DNA of 64,000 bases from Streptomyces venezuelae (GCF_008642315.1 NZ_CP029192.1:4278001-4342000), one strand, 5' to 3'. Counted from the first letter of the stretch, positions 36,914 through 47,515 are shown. Notes: generated by a model not told the origin, from the sequence alone. Numbers and translations are program-made.

Positions 36914-37813
36914 ATGGCCACGAAGCGCTTGCCGCACGCAGTCGAGGAACTCTGTGAAGCAGGACTGTCCGTCTACGCCCGTGCCGTGAGCGAAGGCCGG
37001 ATCCACCGCAGCGAGGCAGGCGCCGTCCCCTGCCTCGTGGAACTGGGGCTCCTCCGCTCCGACCTCGACGATCGGCAGTGGCTGCGCCCCGGCTCCCTCC
37101 CCGCACCGCACGACGGATGCGCCGCCCACCTGCCCGCCTCCGAAGCCGCCGCCGCGGGCTCCTCCATCACCGTCCTCGACGGGATCAGCCGCATCAACTC
37201 GGCCATCGACCGGGCCATGAAAGACGTCAGGGACGAGTTCCTCGCCGTACAGCCAGGCGGCACCCGGCCGCCGGAGACCTTGGCCGAAGTCTTCCCCCGG
37301 GACCAGGCTCTCCTGACCCGCGGATGCCGCATGCGGACCCTGTACCAGCACACAACACGCCATTCTTTGCCCGTGCTCGCCTACTTCGAACAGCTCGACG
37401 GCGACATCGAGGCCCGCACCCTCGACGAGGTCACCGACCGGCTCTTCGTCTTCGACAGGACTGTCGCCTTCGTCCCGGCGAGCAAGGACCGCAGCATCGC
37501 CCTCGAACTGCGCCACCCGGCCCTCGTCGAGTACTTCGCCACCACCTTCTGGCGCCTGTGGCGCCTGGCCACCCCCATGTGGCCCCAGGCCGCGCCGCAG
37601 CCCTCCGAAGGCGGCATCACCACCCGTCAGCGGGCCATCGCCGGACTGCTCGTCGAAGGGCTCACGGACGCCGAGATCGCCGACCGGCTCGGCATGAACA
37701 TCCGCACCGCACGCGTCCACATCGCCAAACTCGCCGCCACCCTCGGCAGCCACAGCAGGGCTCAACTGGGCTTCCTCATCGCCCGGTCGGGGCTCCTCAA
37801 CCAGCAGGGCTGA
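36914..37813 (+). CDS. TrmB/LuxR-type regulator 4
   Basis: A 299-residue paralogue, the shortest of the four. Starts at ATG after CAGGAGGG. N-terminal ELCEAGLSVYARAVSEGRI, then the helical linker between the N-terminal and sensor domains is shortened and replaced by an Ala-rich piece (HLPASEAAAAGS). Sensor region FLAVQPGGTRPP / MRTLYQHTTRHS / FVFDRTVAFVPASKDRS is standard, and the helix-turn-helix is AGLLVEGLTDAEIADRLGMN / RTARVHIAKLAATLG. It ends close to a minus-strand gene. Confidence 0.75.
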   Translation: MATKRLPHAVEELCEAGLSVYARAVSEGRIHRSEAGAVPCLVELGLLRSDLDDRQWLRPGSLPAPHDGCAAHLPASEAAAAGSSITVLDGISRINSAIDRAMKDVRDEFLAVQPGGTRPPETLAEVFPRDQALLTRGCRMRTLYQHTTRHSLPVLAYFEQLDGDIEARTLDEVTDRLFVFDRTVAFVPASKDRSIALELRHPALVEYFATTFWRLWRLATPMWPQAAPQPSEGGITTRQRAIAGLLVEGLTDAEIADRLGMNIRTARVHIAKLAATLGSHSRAQLGFLIARSGLLNQQG

Positions 37814-37840
37814 CGCCCCCGCCCTCCGTCCCGCGCGGCC

Positions 37841-38347
37841 TCAGGCCCCCGCCCACTCCCGCAGCAACGCCTCCCGCTCCGCCGCCCGGGGCGACCCGCC
37901 CTCGTGCCGACGCCCCCAGTCCGACATCGCGGTCAGCGTCGTCAGGAGGGAACCCGCGCCCTCCGTGAGGCGGGCCAGGACGGTGCGGGAGAGGTCGTAC
38001 TCCGTCCGGGAGTAGCCGACCGCCGCCGCCGTGTACGCCGTCAGCTCGGTCTCCGTCTCCGTCGCGTCCTTGACGCGGACCGTCATCGTCGGCGCCTCGT
38101 CGTTGCCGCCGAGACCCACCGTGAGCACCATGTCGACCGCCACGCCCACGTGCCGCTTCAGGGTCTTCACCGGCACGTCGTCGATCGTCAGCGCGTGCAC
38201 GTCCTCCCAGGACCACATGCCGGACTGCTTGTCGCCGAGGGCCAGCACGCCCTCCGCGGTCAGGCGCACCCCCGGGGCGAGCCCGGCCGGCTTCGCCCCC
38301 ACGTACACGTCGCCCTCGGCGATCCAGAACAGCCCCACCATGGCCAC
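37841..38347 (-). CDS. Conserved hypothetical protein
   Basis: A 168-residue protein I do not recognise. It begins with strands that resemble a PH-like or short beta-barrel fold (GLFWIAEGDVYVGAKPAGLAP, GVLALGDKQSGMWSWEDVHAL) and ends in an alpha-helical stretch. No signal peptide or membrane helix. GTG start at 38347 has GGGAGGGGAG upstream; an ATG at 38341 is an alternative. It is downstream of hspR on the same strand but behind a strong terminator. Confidence 0.6.
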   Translation of the reverse strand: MAMVGLFWIAEGDVYVGAKPAGLAPGVRLTAEGVLALGDKQSGMWSWEDVHALTIDDVPVKTLKRHVGVAVDMVLTVGLGGNDEAPTMTVRVKDATETETELTAYTAAAVGYSRTEYDLSRTVLARLTEGAGSLLTTLTAMSDWGRRHEGGSPRAAEREALLREWAGA

Positions 38348-38371
38348 GAACGGCTCCCCTCCCTATACAGC

Positions 38372-38411
38372 GATACAGGGCCGGGAGGTTGTCACCTCCC
38401 GGCCCTGTATC
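38372..38411 (-). terminator. Terminator of the dnaK operon
   Basis: A perfect 18-base-pair stem (GATACAGGGCCGGGAGGT and complement) with a four-base TGTC loop, 25 bases after the hspR stop. Confidence 0.85.
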
Positions 38412-38436
38412 AGGGTACGAAACCAGCGTACGGAAC

Positions 38437-38892
38437 CTACTGTTCCGTCGATCTCTTCGGCCGCCACACCACGAGCGCGCTCGCCTGCTGCACGTCCTGG
38501 TAGGGGACGAGGTCACGGCGGTACGAGGCGTGCACCGCCGCTTCACGCTGCTGCATCGCCGCCGCGGCGCCGTCCACGGCCGCGGAGAGCTCCGCGACAC
38601 GGGCCTGCAACGCGGTGACCTGGTTCTCCAGCTCGATGATGCGCTTGATGCCGGCGAGGTTGATGCCCTCTTCCTGCGACAACTGCTGCACGGTGCGCAG
38701 CAGTTCGATGTCGCGGGCGGAGTAGCGTCGGCCGCGGCCCGCGGTGCGGTCCGGGGAGACCAGACCGAGACGGTCGTACTGCCGCAGGGTCTGCGGATGG
38801 AGACCGCTCAGCTGGGCCGCCACCGAGATGACGTACACCGGCGTTTCATCGGTCAGCTGGTACGGATTACGACGACGGCCGACCCTGTCCAT
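38437..38892 (-). CDS. hspR: Heat-shock repressor HspR (MerR family)
   Basis: MerR-type repressor of 151 residues that binds HAIR operators and, in Streptomyces, represses dnaK and clpB with DnaK as co-repressor. The DNA-binding part reads VYVISVAAQLSGLHPQTLRQYDRLGLV then GRRYSARDIELLRTVQQL, followed by a coiled coil (about 80-110). It starts four bases after dnaJ stops, as the last gene of the operon it controls. Confidence 0.96.
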   Translation of the reverse strand: MDRVGRRRNPYQLTDETPVYVISVAAQLSGLHPQTLRQYDRLGLVSPDRTAGRGRRYSARDIELLRTVQQLSQEEGINLAGIKRIIELENQVTALQARVAELSAAVDGAAAAMQQREAAVHASYRRDLVPYQDVQQASALVVWRPKRSTEQ

Positions 38893-38896
38893 GGGG

Positions 38897-40087
38897 TCAC
38901 GCTCCCTTCGCGGCCTGGAACAGTTCTGCCCGCGGGTCGTCGCCCGCAGTCGCCTTGCGGTAGGACTCCAGGGCGTCCTTCGCCGACTCCGACAGGGAGG
39001 TCGGAACCGACACCTCCACCGTCACGAGCAGGTCGCCCCGGGTGCCGTCCTTGCGGACCGCGCCCTTGCCCCGGGCCCGCATGGTACGGCCGTTCGGCGT
39101 GCCCGCGGGCAGTTTCAGGGTGACCGGCGGGCCACCCAGGGTGGGCACCTTCACCTCGCCGCCGAGCGTCGCCTCCGGATAGGTCACCGGGACGGTGACC
39201 GTGAGGTTGTCGCCCTTGCGGCCGAAGACCGGGTGGGTGTCGACGTGCACGACCACGTACAGATCGCCGGCCGGGCCGCCCTGTTCACCAGGGCTTCCCT
39301 TGCCGCGCAGCCTGATCCGCTGACCGTCGCTGACGCCCGCCGGGATGCGCACCTGCATGGTGCGCGACGACTTGGCGCGCCCCGAGCCCTTGCACACCTC
39401 GCAGGGGTTCTGGGCGATGAGCCCGCGCCCCTTGCAGTCCATGCACGGGTCGGTGAGGGAGAACCCTCCGCCGCCGCCCCGCGAGACCTGGCCCGTCCCG
39501 ACGCAGGTCGGGCACACGCGCGGTGTGCCGTTCTTGTCGCCGGTGCCCGAGCACGCCTTGCAGGGCGCCTGGGAGGACATGCGGAGCGGCACCGTCGCGC
39601 CGTCCACCGCCTCCGTGAAACTCAGCGTGACCTCGGACTCGATGTCCTGGCCGCGCCTCGGCTGCGTACGCGTGCCGCCGCCGGGGCCGCCGCCCCGGTT
39701 GAACAGGCCCCCGAAGACGTCACCGAGGCCGCCCCCGAAGCCGCCGCCGGCCGCTCCACCGCCACCCGGGGCGCCGCCTCCGAAGAGGTCGCCCAGGTCG
39801 AAGTTGAACGAACCGCCGCCGCCTCCGGGGCCCTGCCGGAATCCGCCGTTGCCGAAGAGAGCACGCGCTTCGTCGTACTCCTTGCGCTTCTTGGGGTCGC
39901 CGAGGACGTCGTTCGCCTCGGAGATCTCCTTGAAGCGCTCCTCCGCCTTGGTGTTGCCGGTGTTGGCGTCCGGGTGGTTCTCGCGTGCGAGCTTCCGGTA
40001 CGCCTTCTTGATCTCGGCTTCGGTGGCGTCCTTGGGGACGCCGAGGACCTTGTAGTAGTCCTTCTCGATGAAGTCCTTGGTGCTCAT
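38897..40087 (-). CDS. dnaJ: Chaperone DnaJ
   Basis: Co-chaperone that stimulates DnaK's ATPase; 396 residues. The J domain has HPD in ENHPDAN, then a Gly/Phe-rich region and the zinc domain with four CxxCxGxG motifs (CKACSGTG, CPTCVGTG, CMDCKGRG, CEVCKGSG), and the C-terminal client-binding domain. Fully standard type I DnaJ, so a type of the operonic DnaJ rather than a second copy such as CbpA. Starts 33 bases after grpE. Confidence 0.97.
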   Translation of the reverse strand: MSTKDFIEKDYYKVLGVPKDATEAEIKKAYRKLARENHPDANTGNTKAEERFKEISEANDVLGDPKKRKEYDEARALFGNGGFRQGPGGGGGSFNFDLGDLFGGGAPGGGGAAGGGFGGGLGDVFGGLFNRGGGPGGGTRTQPRRGQDIESEVTLSFTEAVDGATVPLRMSSQAPCKACSGTGDKNGTPRVCPTCVGTGQVSRGGGGGFSLTDPCMDCKGRGLIAQNPCEVCKGSGRAKSSRTMQVRIPAGVSDGQRIRLRGKGSPGEQGGPAGDLYVVVHVDTHPVFGRKGDNLTVTVPVTYPEATLGGEVKVPTLGGPPVTLKLPAGTPNGRTMRARGKGAVRKDGTRGDLLVTVEVSVPTSLSESAKDALESYRKATAGDDPRAELFQAAKGA

Positions 40088-40120
40088 CCCCGACGTCCCT
40101 CCTCACTCATGTCGTGACCG

Positions 40121-40833
40121 TCAGCCCTCGTCCGGGCCACCGGTCTCCTTCTCGTCCGCCGCCGCCGCGTCGGGAGCGGAGTCGGCCGACTCCTCGCCCT
40201 TGACGGTCTGCGCGCCGGGCTGCGGCTCGGCGACGGCCACCCGCGCGGGGCGGATGGTGCGCTCGCCGATGCGATACCCGGGCTGCAGGATCGCGACGCA
40301 GGTCGTCTCGGTGACGTCCGGCGCGTAGCTGTGCATCAGGGCTTCGTGGATCGTCGGGTCGAAGGGCTCGCCCTCCTTGCCGAACTGCTGAAGGCCCAGC
40401 TTGGCGACGACCGTCTCGAGCGACTCGGCGACCGACTTGAAGCCGCCCACCAGCTCGCCGTGCTCACGGGCGCGGCCGATGTCGTCGAGGGTGGGGAGGA
40501 GCTCGGAGAGGAGGTTCGCCGAGGCGATCTCCTTCACCGTCACCTTGTCCCGCTCCACACGACGCCGGTAGTTCTGGTACTCGGCCTGCAGCCGCTGGAG
40601 GTCCGCGGTGCGCTCGTTGAGCGCGGTGCGCACCTGGTCCAGCTGGGCGGTCAGGCCGACGTCCTGGGCGTCCTGTGCGGACGTCTTGTTCGCTGCTGCG
40701 TCCCCGGCCGGGGCCGCCGGGCCCTCCTCGGTGGAGGGCTCGGCGGCCTTCGGCGCCGCGTCATCAGGGGTGGCGCCGGAGGGGACGTCAGGCTTCTCGG
40801 CGTTCTCGCCGAAGCCCGGGGTCTCCTCGGTCA

Positions 40834-40834
<1 letters not shown>
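40121..40834 (-). CDS. grpE: Nucleotide exchange factor GrpE
   Basis: ADP-release factor of DnaK; 237 residues. The N-terminal 75 residues are acidic and disordered-looking; the coiled coil (LDQVRTALNERTADLQRLQAEYQNYRRR) and the beta wing ending (VTETTCVAILQPGYRIGERTIRPARVAV) are standard. Its ATG shares one base with the dnaK stop (TGATG), so the two are coupled. Confidence 0.96.
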
Positions 40835-42769
<1,935 letters not shown>

Positions 42770-42773
42770 CAGA

Positions 42774-42794
42774 TGTGAGTCGAGGGCACTCAAC
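42774..42794 (-). promoter_or_regulatory. HAIR operator 2 of dnaK (imperfect)
   Basis: On the minus strand GTTGAGT-N7-ACTCACA, a match at 11 of 14 consensus positions, just upstream of the -35. Together with the perfect box it suggests two HspR dimers flank the promoter. Confidence 0.7.
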
Positions 42795-42862
42795 TCTTAT
42801 CCGGCACTTACGCGCAGGTAGGACCCCTTCCGGGGGTGGGTTGCTTGACTGCGGGTGCGTCG

Positions 42863-42892
42863 TGGCTGGTCGCGCAGTTCCCCGCGCCCCTG
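42863..42892. repeat. Dispersed intergenic repeat, copy C
   Basis: Same 30-base element as at 20571, TGGCTGGTCGCGCAGTTCC then CCGCGCCCCTG, between dnaK and the divergent oxidoreductase. Only the left arm is present. Confidence 0.75.
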
Positions 42893-43014
42893 GCAGCACC
42901 ACCGCGCCCGGCGCCCCTCCGTACGCGCGAAGGGTTGCCTGAGCGACGCAGATCACCGCCTTGCTGGCTACAGTGCGGCGGAGTAAGTGGGTAGTCTCAG
43001 ACGGACTGCATAAG

Positions 43015-43028
43015 TTACCGCTTAGTAA
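43015..43028. promoter_or_regulatory. TTAC-N6-GTAA dyad before the oxidoreductase gene
   Basis: An inverted repeat 32 bases upstream of the ATG at 43061, in an A/T-rich stretch that probably holds the promoter. It resembles operators of TetR-type regulators in general form; the regulator is unknown. Confidence 0.3.
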
Positions 43029-43060
43029 TAGTTCGCCTCGCAGGCCCGAGGAGCCCCCAA

Positions 43061-45328
43061 ATGCAACTCGCCGCGATCATCGTGTCGCTGGTCCTAATCG
43101 CGGTCGGCGTCGCGCTGTTCGGCCGTGCCATCGTGCAGATCTACAAGTTCGTGCGACTCGGCCAGCCCGTGCCCGCCGGACTCAGGACCGACAACCCCTG
43201 GCAGCGCACCCTCACCGTGGTCAAGGAATTCCTCGGCCACACGCGCATGAACAAGTGGGGCATCGTCGGCTTCGCGCACTGGTTCGTGGCGGTGGGCTTC
43301 TTCTCGCTGCTGCTGACGATCGTCAACGCCATCGGCCAGCTCTTCAAGGCCGACTGGATGCTGCCGATCATCGGCGACTGGGCGCCGTACAACATGTTCG
43401 TCGAGTTCATCGGCACGATGACCGTGCTCGGCATCCTCACGCTGATCGTCATCCGGCAGCTGAACCGCCCCGACAGGCCGGGCCGCAAGTCCCGCTTCGC
43501 GGGCTCCAAGACCGGCCAGGCGTACTTCGTCGAGACCGTCATCCTCATCGTCGGCGTCTGCATCTTCACGCTGCACGCCCTCGAAGGTGCCCAGCACCAC
43601 GTGGACAGCTACGAGGCGTCGTTCTTCATCTCGTACCCGTTCGTCTCCTGGTTCGCGGGGATGGACCTCTCCACCCTCCAGAACCTCACGTACTTCTTCG
43701 CCGGGCTGAAGATCGCGACCTCCTTCATCTGGATGATCGTGGTCAGCCTGAACACCAACATGGGCGTGGCCTGGCACCGCTTCCTCGCCTTCCCGAACAT
43801 CTGGTTCAAGCGCGAGGCCGACGGCGGCACGGCGCTCGGCGAGCTGCAGCCCATGACGTCCGGCGGCAAGCCGATCGACTGGGAGGACCCGGGCGAGGAC
43901 GACGTCTTCGGCGTCTCCCAGGTCGAGCAGTTCAGCTGGAAGGGCATCCTCGACTTCTCCACCTGCACCGAGTGCGGCCGCTGCCAGTCGCAGTGCCCCG
44001 CGTGGAACACGGGCAAGCCGCTCTCCCCGAAGCTCCTCATCATGTCGCTGCGGGACCACGCGCACGCCAAGGCGCCGTACCTGCTCGCGGGCGGCGGCAA
44101 GACCATGGAGGGCGAGGAGAAGGCTTCTGCCGAGGCCCTGAAGGACGTGCCCGCGGCCGCCCTCGCGGAGGCCGAGCGCCCCCTCATCGGCACGGTCGAG
44201 GAGAACGGCGTCATCGACCCCGACGTCCTGTGGTCCTGCACCACGTGCGGCGCCTGCGTCGAGCAGTGCCCGGTCGACATCGAGCACATCGACCACATCG
44301 TCGACATGCGCCGCTACCAGGTGATGATCGAGTCGGCCTTCCCCTCCGAGGCGGGCACGATGCTCAAGAACCTGGAGAAGAAGGGCAACCCCTGGGGCCT
44401 CGCCAAGAAGCAGCGCCTGGAGTGGACGAAGGAAGTCGACTTCGAGGTGCCGGTCGTCGGCAAGGACATCGAGGACCTCACCGAGGTCGAGTACCTGTAC
44501 TGGGTCGGCTGCGCCGGCGCCCTGGAGGACCGCGCCAAGAAGACGACGAAGGCCTTCGCCGAGCTGCTCCACATCGCGGGCGTCAAGTTCGCGATCATGG
44601 GTGGCGACGAGAAGTGCACGGGTGACTCGGCCCGCCGCCTGGGCAACGAGCCGCTGTTCCAGCAGCTCGGGCAGGAGAACGTCGCGACGCTGAACATGGC
44701 GTTCGGCGAGGACGACGAAGACGAGTCGACGAAGAAGCCGAAGACGGCGAAGAAGATCGTCGCCACCTGCCCGCACTGCCTCAACACGCTCGGCAACGAG
44801 TACCCGCAGCTCGGCGGCGACTACGAAGTCATCCACCACACGCAGCTGCTCCAGCACCTCATCGACGAGGGCAAGCTGATCCCGGTGACGCCGGTCGAGG
44901 GTCTCATCACCTACCACGACCCGTGCTACCTGGGCCGCCACAACAAGATCTACACGCCTCCGCGCGAGATCATCGGCAAGGTCCCCGGCCTCCGCAACGA
45001 GGAGATGCACCGTCACAAGGAGCGCGGCTTCTGCTGCGGTGCCGGTGGTGCGCGCATGTGGATGGAGGAGCGGATCGGCAAGCGCATCAACACGGAGCGG
45101 GTGGACGAGGCGCTGTCCTTGAACCCGGACATCGTCTCCACCGCCTGCCCCTTCTGCCTGGTCATGCTGACCGACTCCGTCAACGGCAAGAAGAACGACG
45201 GCCAGGCCAAGGAGTCCCTCCAGGTCGTGGACGTCGCGCAGCTCCTGCTCGACTCGGTCAAGACGCCGGCGGACCCGGCGGACGAGGCGGAGTCGGAGGA
45301 CGCGCCGGAGCCGGAGCCGGTGAAGTAA
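43061..45328 (+). CDS. EtfD/FadF-like membrane Fe-S oxidoreductase
   Basis: A 755-residue redox protein that probably passes electrons from electron-transfer flavoprotein to menaquinone during fatty-acid oxidation. Five membrane helices form a NarI-like N-terminal part (1-250). Two [4Fe-4S] motifs follow, CTECGRCQSQCP and CTTCGACVEQCP, then two HdrD-type CCG domains with VGCAGALED, TCPHC, DPCYLGRHN, RGFCCGAGGARMW and ACPFC. Mycobacterial EtfD (Rv0338c) has the same design, and it too lies near dnaK. It is divergent from the dnaK operon; no etfAB is in the window. ATG 43061 gives MQLAAIIVSLVLIAV. Confidence 0.88.
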   Translation: MQLAAIIVSLVLIAVGVALFGRAIVQIYKFVRLGQPVPAGLRTDNPWQRTLTVVKEFLGHTRMNKWGIVGFAHWFVAVGFFSLLLTIVNAIGQLFKADWMLPIIGDWAPYNMFVEFIGTMTVLGILTLIVIRQLNRPDRPGRKSRFAGSKTGQAYFVETVILIVGVCIFTLHALEGAQHHVDSYEASFFISYPFVSWFAGMDLSTLQNLTYFFAGLKIATSFIWMIVVSLNTNMGVAWHRFLAFPNIWFKREADGGTALGELQPMTSGGKPIDWEDPGEDDVFGVSQVEQFSWKGILDFSTCTECGRCQSQCPAWNTGKPLSPKLLIMSLRDHAHAKAPYLLAGGGKTMEGEEKASAEALKDVPAAALAEAERPLIGTVEENGVIDPDVLWSCTTCGACVEQCPVDIEHIDHIVDMRRYQVMIESAFPSEAGTMLKNLEKKGNPWGLAKKQRLEWTKEVDFEVPVVGKDIEDLTEVEYLYWVGCAGALEDRAKKTTKAFAELLHIAGVKFAIMGGDEKCTGDSARRLGNEPLFQQLGQENVATLNMAFGEDDEDESTKKPKTAKKIVATCPHCLNTLGNEYPQLGGDYEVIHHTQLLQHLIDEGKLIPVTPVEGLITYHDPCYLGRHNKIYTPPREIIGKVPGLRNEEMHRHKERGFCCGAGGARMWMEERIGKRINTERVDEALSLNPDIVSTACPFCLVMLTDSVNGKKNDGQAKESLQVVDVAQLLLDSVKTPADPADEAESEDAPEPEPVK

Positions 45329-45343
45329 CCGGCTCCGTCGCCC

Positions 45344-45377
45344 GACCCCGTTCCCTCCTTCCGGAGGGGGCGGGGTC
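45344..45377. terminator. Terminator of the oxidoreductase gene
   Basis: GACCCCG and CCCTCC pair with GGAGGG and CGGGGTC across a small internal loop, 15 bases after the stop. It also lies just beyond the stop of the convergent ATPase gene. Confidence 0.75.
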
Positions 45378-45385
45378 TTCGCGTT

Positions 45386-45814
45386 TCAGGCGGCGGCCAC
45401 GGCGCCCGTCAGCTCGCACCACACGAGCTTGCCGCGGCGGTTTTCGTCCTCCCGCTCCCGCGCGCACCACCCCCACCCGTCAGCACATTCCCGTACGATC
45501 CCGAGCCCTCTGCCCGCCGTCTCGTCCCACCCGGTGGTCCCCCGGGCCGGGGACGGAGGCGTGGGGTCGGTGTCCCACACCCCGATGCGGAGCACCGCCC
45601 CCGCCCACTGCATGCGCAGGGCGGCGGGGCCCTTGGTGTGCTGCACGGCGTTGGCGATCAGCTCGGTGGCGACGAGCTCGGCGGCTTCCGCGAAGTGGGG
45701 CAGGCCGTGTGCCTTAAGGATGAGGCGGAGGGTGTGGCGGCTCACGGGGACGGCGAGGGGGTCGTTGGGGATGGTGAGGGTGTAGGCCCAGGTCTCGGTC
45801 ACGGTTTCCGGCAT
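45386..45814 (-). CDS. RsbW-like ATP-binding protein
   Basis: A 142-residue GHKL ATPase of the anti-sigma type. The N box is ELVATELIANAVQHTKG and the G box GRGLGIVRECADGW. Streptomyces have many such proteins, usually next to DUF397 and XRE regulators, as here. The target sigma factor is unknown. Start ATG 45814, GGAG upstream. It is divergent from the XRE-DUF5753 gene across a palindrome. Confidence 0.88.
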   Translation of the reverse strand: MPETVTETWAYTLTIPNDPLAVPVSRHTLRLILKAHGLPHFAEAAELVATELIANAVQHTKGPAALRMQWAGAVLRIGVWDTDPTPPSPARGTTGWDETAGRGLGIVRECADGWGWCAREREDENRRGKLVWCELTGAVAAA

Positions 45815-45960
45815 CGGTGAACTCCGTTGTTCAGTACGGATGTCTGGCCTGACGCGGCGGTCTCCTGGCGGTGGCTGTGGCGCAGCGGCCATGGCATGGC
45901 GGTGCGGTGCGCTTCCGTTGGTCCGGGACCTCAGCGTGTGCGACGCGTCACTGACGGTAG

Positions 45961-45976
45961 AGACTAAGGTTAGTCT
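45961..45976. promoter_or_regulatory. Perfect 16-base palindrome between divergent regulators
   Basis: AGACTAAGGTTAGTCT: seven-base arms around GG, in the gap between the RsbW-like ATPase and the XRE-DUF5753 regulator. A plausible binding site for the XRE protein encoded alongside. Confidence 0.55.
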
Positions 45977-46064
45977 CGCGCAACCGGTCGTCGTAGTCTG
46001 GTCACCCAACGGAGTGACCAACTGCCGGATCCGTGACGCGCGTTGCGGGAAGGGTGAGATACGA

Positions 46065-46913
46065 GTGCCACGGAAGCAGCCCACAGCGCGGCAGGAGCGG
46101 CTCGGTTGCGAGTTGCGCAAGATGCGCGAGGCGGCCGGACTGACAGCGCGCGAGGCGGCCCGCCTACTGGGTGCCGTGCCCGTGACGATGAGCCAGATCG
46201 AGTCCGGGGTCACGGGCGTGAGCGAGGCGCGATTGCGAAAAATGGCAGCGAATTACGGCTGTACGGACGGGCAGTTGATCGACGCGCTGGTGAACGTGGC
46301 GACTGATCGGACACGGGGGTGGTGGGAGGAGTACCGGGAAGTCCTGGGGCCCGCCTTCGCGAACCTGGCCGAGCTCGATCATCACGCGCACCGCATGACA
46401 GTGATCGGCACCTCTCACGTGCCGGGGCTGTTCCAAACCGAGGAATACGCGCGAGCAGTCTTCACGTACTGGCGTCCTGACCTCGACGAGGACGCAGTGC
46501 GTCTGAGGGCGGAACACCGCATGCGACGTGCGGCCGTACTCAACCGCGCGGAAGCGGTGCCGTACACCGCGATCATGCACGAGGCGGTCCTACGCACCCG
46601 CGTCGCGGACAGACGCGTCGCACGCGCCCAGCTCGACCACGTTCTCCGCCTGTCGGAACTCCCGCACGTCACAGTGCGGATGATTCCCCTGGACGTGGAC
46701 GGCTTCGGAGGCGGCGGCGCGGGGATGCTGTACGCAGCGGGACCGGTAGCAGCATTGGACACGGTTCAGATGGACACTCCCAACGGGCCGTTCTTCGTAC
46801 ACGAGGCCTCGCAACTTCGCAGGTTGCGGAGGATCTTCAGCAAAGCCGAGTCCCTTTCCCTTGACGCGGCCAAGACACGAGAGTTCATCCTGCACTTGGT
46901 CAAGGAGCTGTAA
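46065..46913 (+). CDS. XRE-type regulator with DUF5753
   Basis: A 282-residue regulator from GTG 46065. The helix-turn-helix (15-70) is LRKMREAAGLTAREAARLLG then VTMSQIESGVTGVSEARL. The DUF5753 domain follows (VIGTSHVPGLFQTEEYARAVF, MHEAVLRTRV, VRMIPLDVDGF). It is paired with a DUF397 gene four bases downstream, a widespread Streptomyces module linked to development and antibiotic control (WhiJ/BldB-type systems). AAGGGTGAG is upstream of the start. The long frame reaching back to 45840 overlaps the intergenic palindrome and is not used. Confidence 0.93.
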   Translation: MPRKQPTARQERLGCELRKMREAAGLTAREAARLLGAVPVTMSQIESGVTGVSEARLRKMAANYGCTDGQLIDALVNVATDRTRGWWEEYREVLGPAFANLAELDHHAHRMTVIGTSHVPGLFQTEEYARAVFTYWRPDLDEDAVRLRAEHRMRRAAVLNRAEAVPYTAIMHEAVLRTRVADRRVARAQLDHVLRLSELPHVTVRMIPLDVDGFGGGGAGMLYAAGPVAALDTVQMDTPNGPFFVHEASQLRRLRRIFSKAESLSLDAAKTREFILHLVKEL

Positions 46914-46916
46914 GCC

Positions 46917-47105
46917 ATGCCGCAGTGGCAGAAATCCTCGTACTCCAACGGCACCGACGGTGCGGACTGCCTCGAACTCACGCTTCGGCGAGACGCGTTG
47001 CTGCTACGCGAGAGCGACGAACCCGACCGCGTGCTCACCCTCACCCCCGCCGCCCTCTCCGCCCTGATATCGCACGCCACGCAGCCGGCCGTGATCCGCA
47101 AGTGA
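46917..47105 (+). CDS. DUF397 protein
   Basis: A 62-residue small regulator-like protein with the family start WQKSSYSNGTDGADCLEL and the strand LLLRESDEPDRVLTLTPAALSALI. It begins four bases after the XRE gene stops, with AAGGAG in the XRE coding end. DUF397 proteins act with their adjacent XRE partner; the mode of action is unclear. Confidence 0.92.
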   Translation: MPQWQKSSYSNGTDGADCLELTLRRDALLLRESDEPDRVLTLTPAALSALISHATQPAVIRK

Positions 47106-47142
47106 CCGAGGCGGCGACTTCGGGGCCCGCGCCGGATGGTCA

Positions 47143-47515
47143 CCGGGGCCGCCCGGGGTTTTGCGGAGTGTGGCGGTTCCGGGCCGGCAGTAAAGGGCGC
47201 TCCGCTGCGCTACGCGTCGGCTTCGCCGATTCCGCTTCGCTCCACCCTTGACTACCGTCCCTCCACCGCGACTTGACCATGACCCGGACGGCCAGGGGTG
47301 GGGCCGACGGGGACGGCTGGGATGGGTCATCCCCTCACGTGGCCGGGTGCGGCCCGTCTCAACGTGAGCGCACGTCACCGTCCGGGGCGCGGCCCCGCCG
47401 CTCGGGCCATCCCCTCGCGTGGCCGGGTGCGGCCCGGCCCAACGCAAGCGGTGGTCATGGTTCGGGTCGGGTCATCCGCTCTCGTCGCCGGGTGCGGACC
47501 GGCTCATCGTGAGCG
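47143..47515 (+). repeat. Left arm of giant inverted repeat
   Basis: About 370 bases that recur, inverted, at 48420-48790. The outer 130 bases are nearly identical between arms (for example GCGGAGTGTGGCGGTTCC and TTCGCCGATTCCGCT). The inner part holds three tandem copies of a motif with core GCCGGGTGCGG, which also recurs in the right arm. The boundaries are approximate. Confidence 0.85.

Noticed and set aside
43061-45328. Heterodisulfide reductase of methanogen type
   Set aside because: The CCG domains match in motif, but the NarI-like N-terminal helices and aerobic actinomycete context fit EtfD/FadF better.
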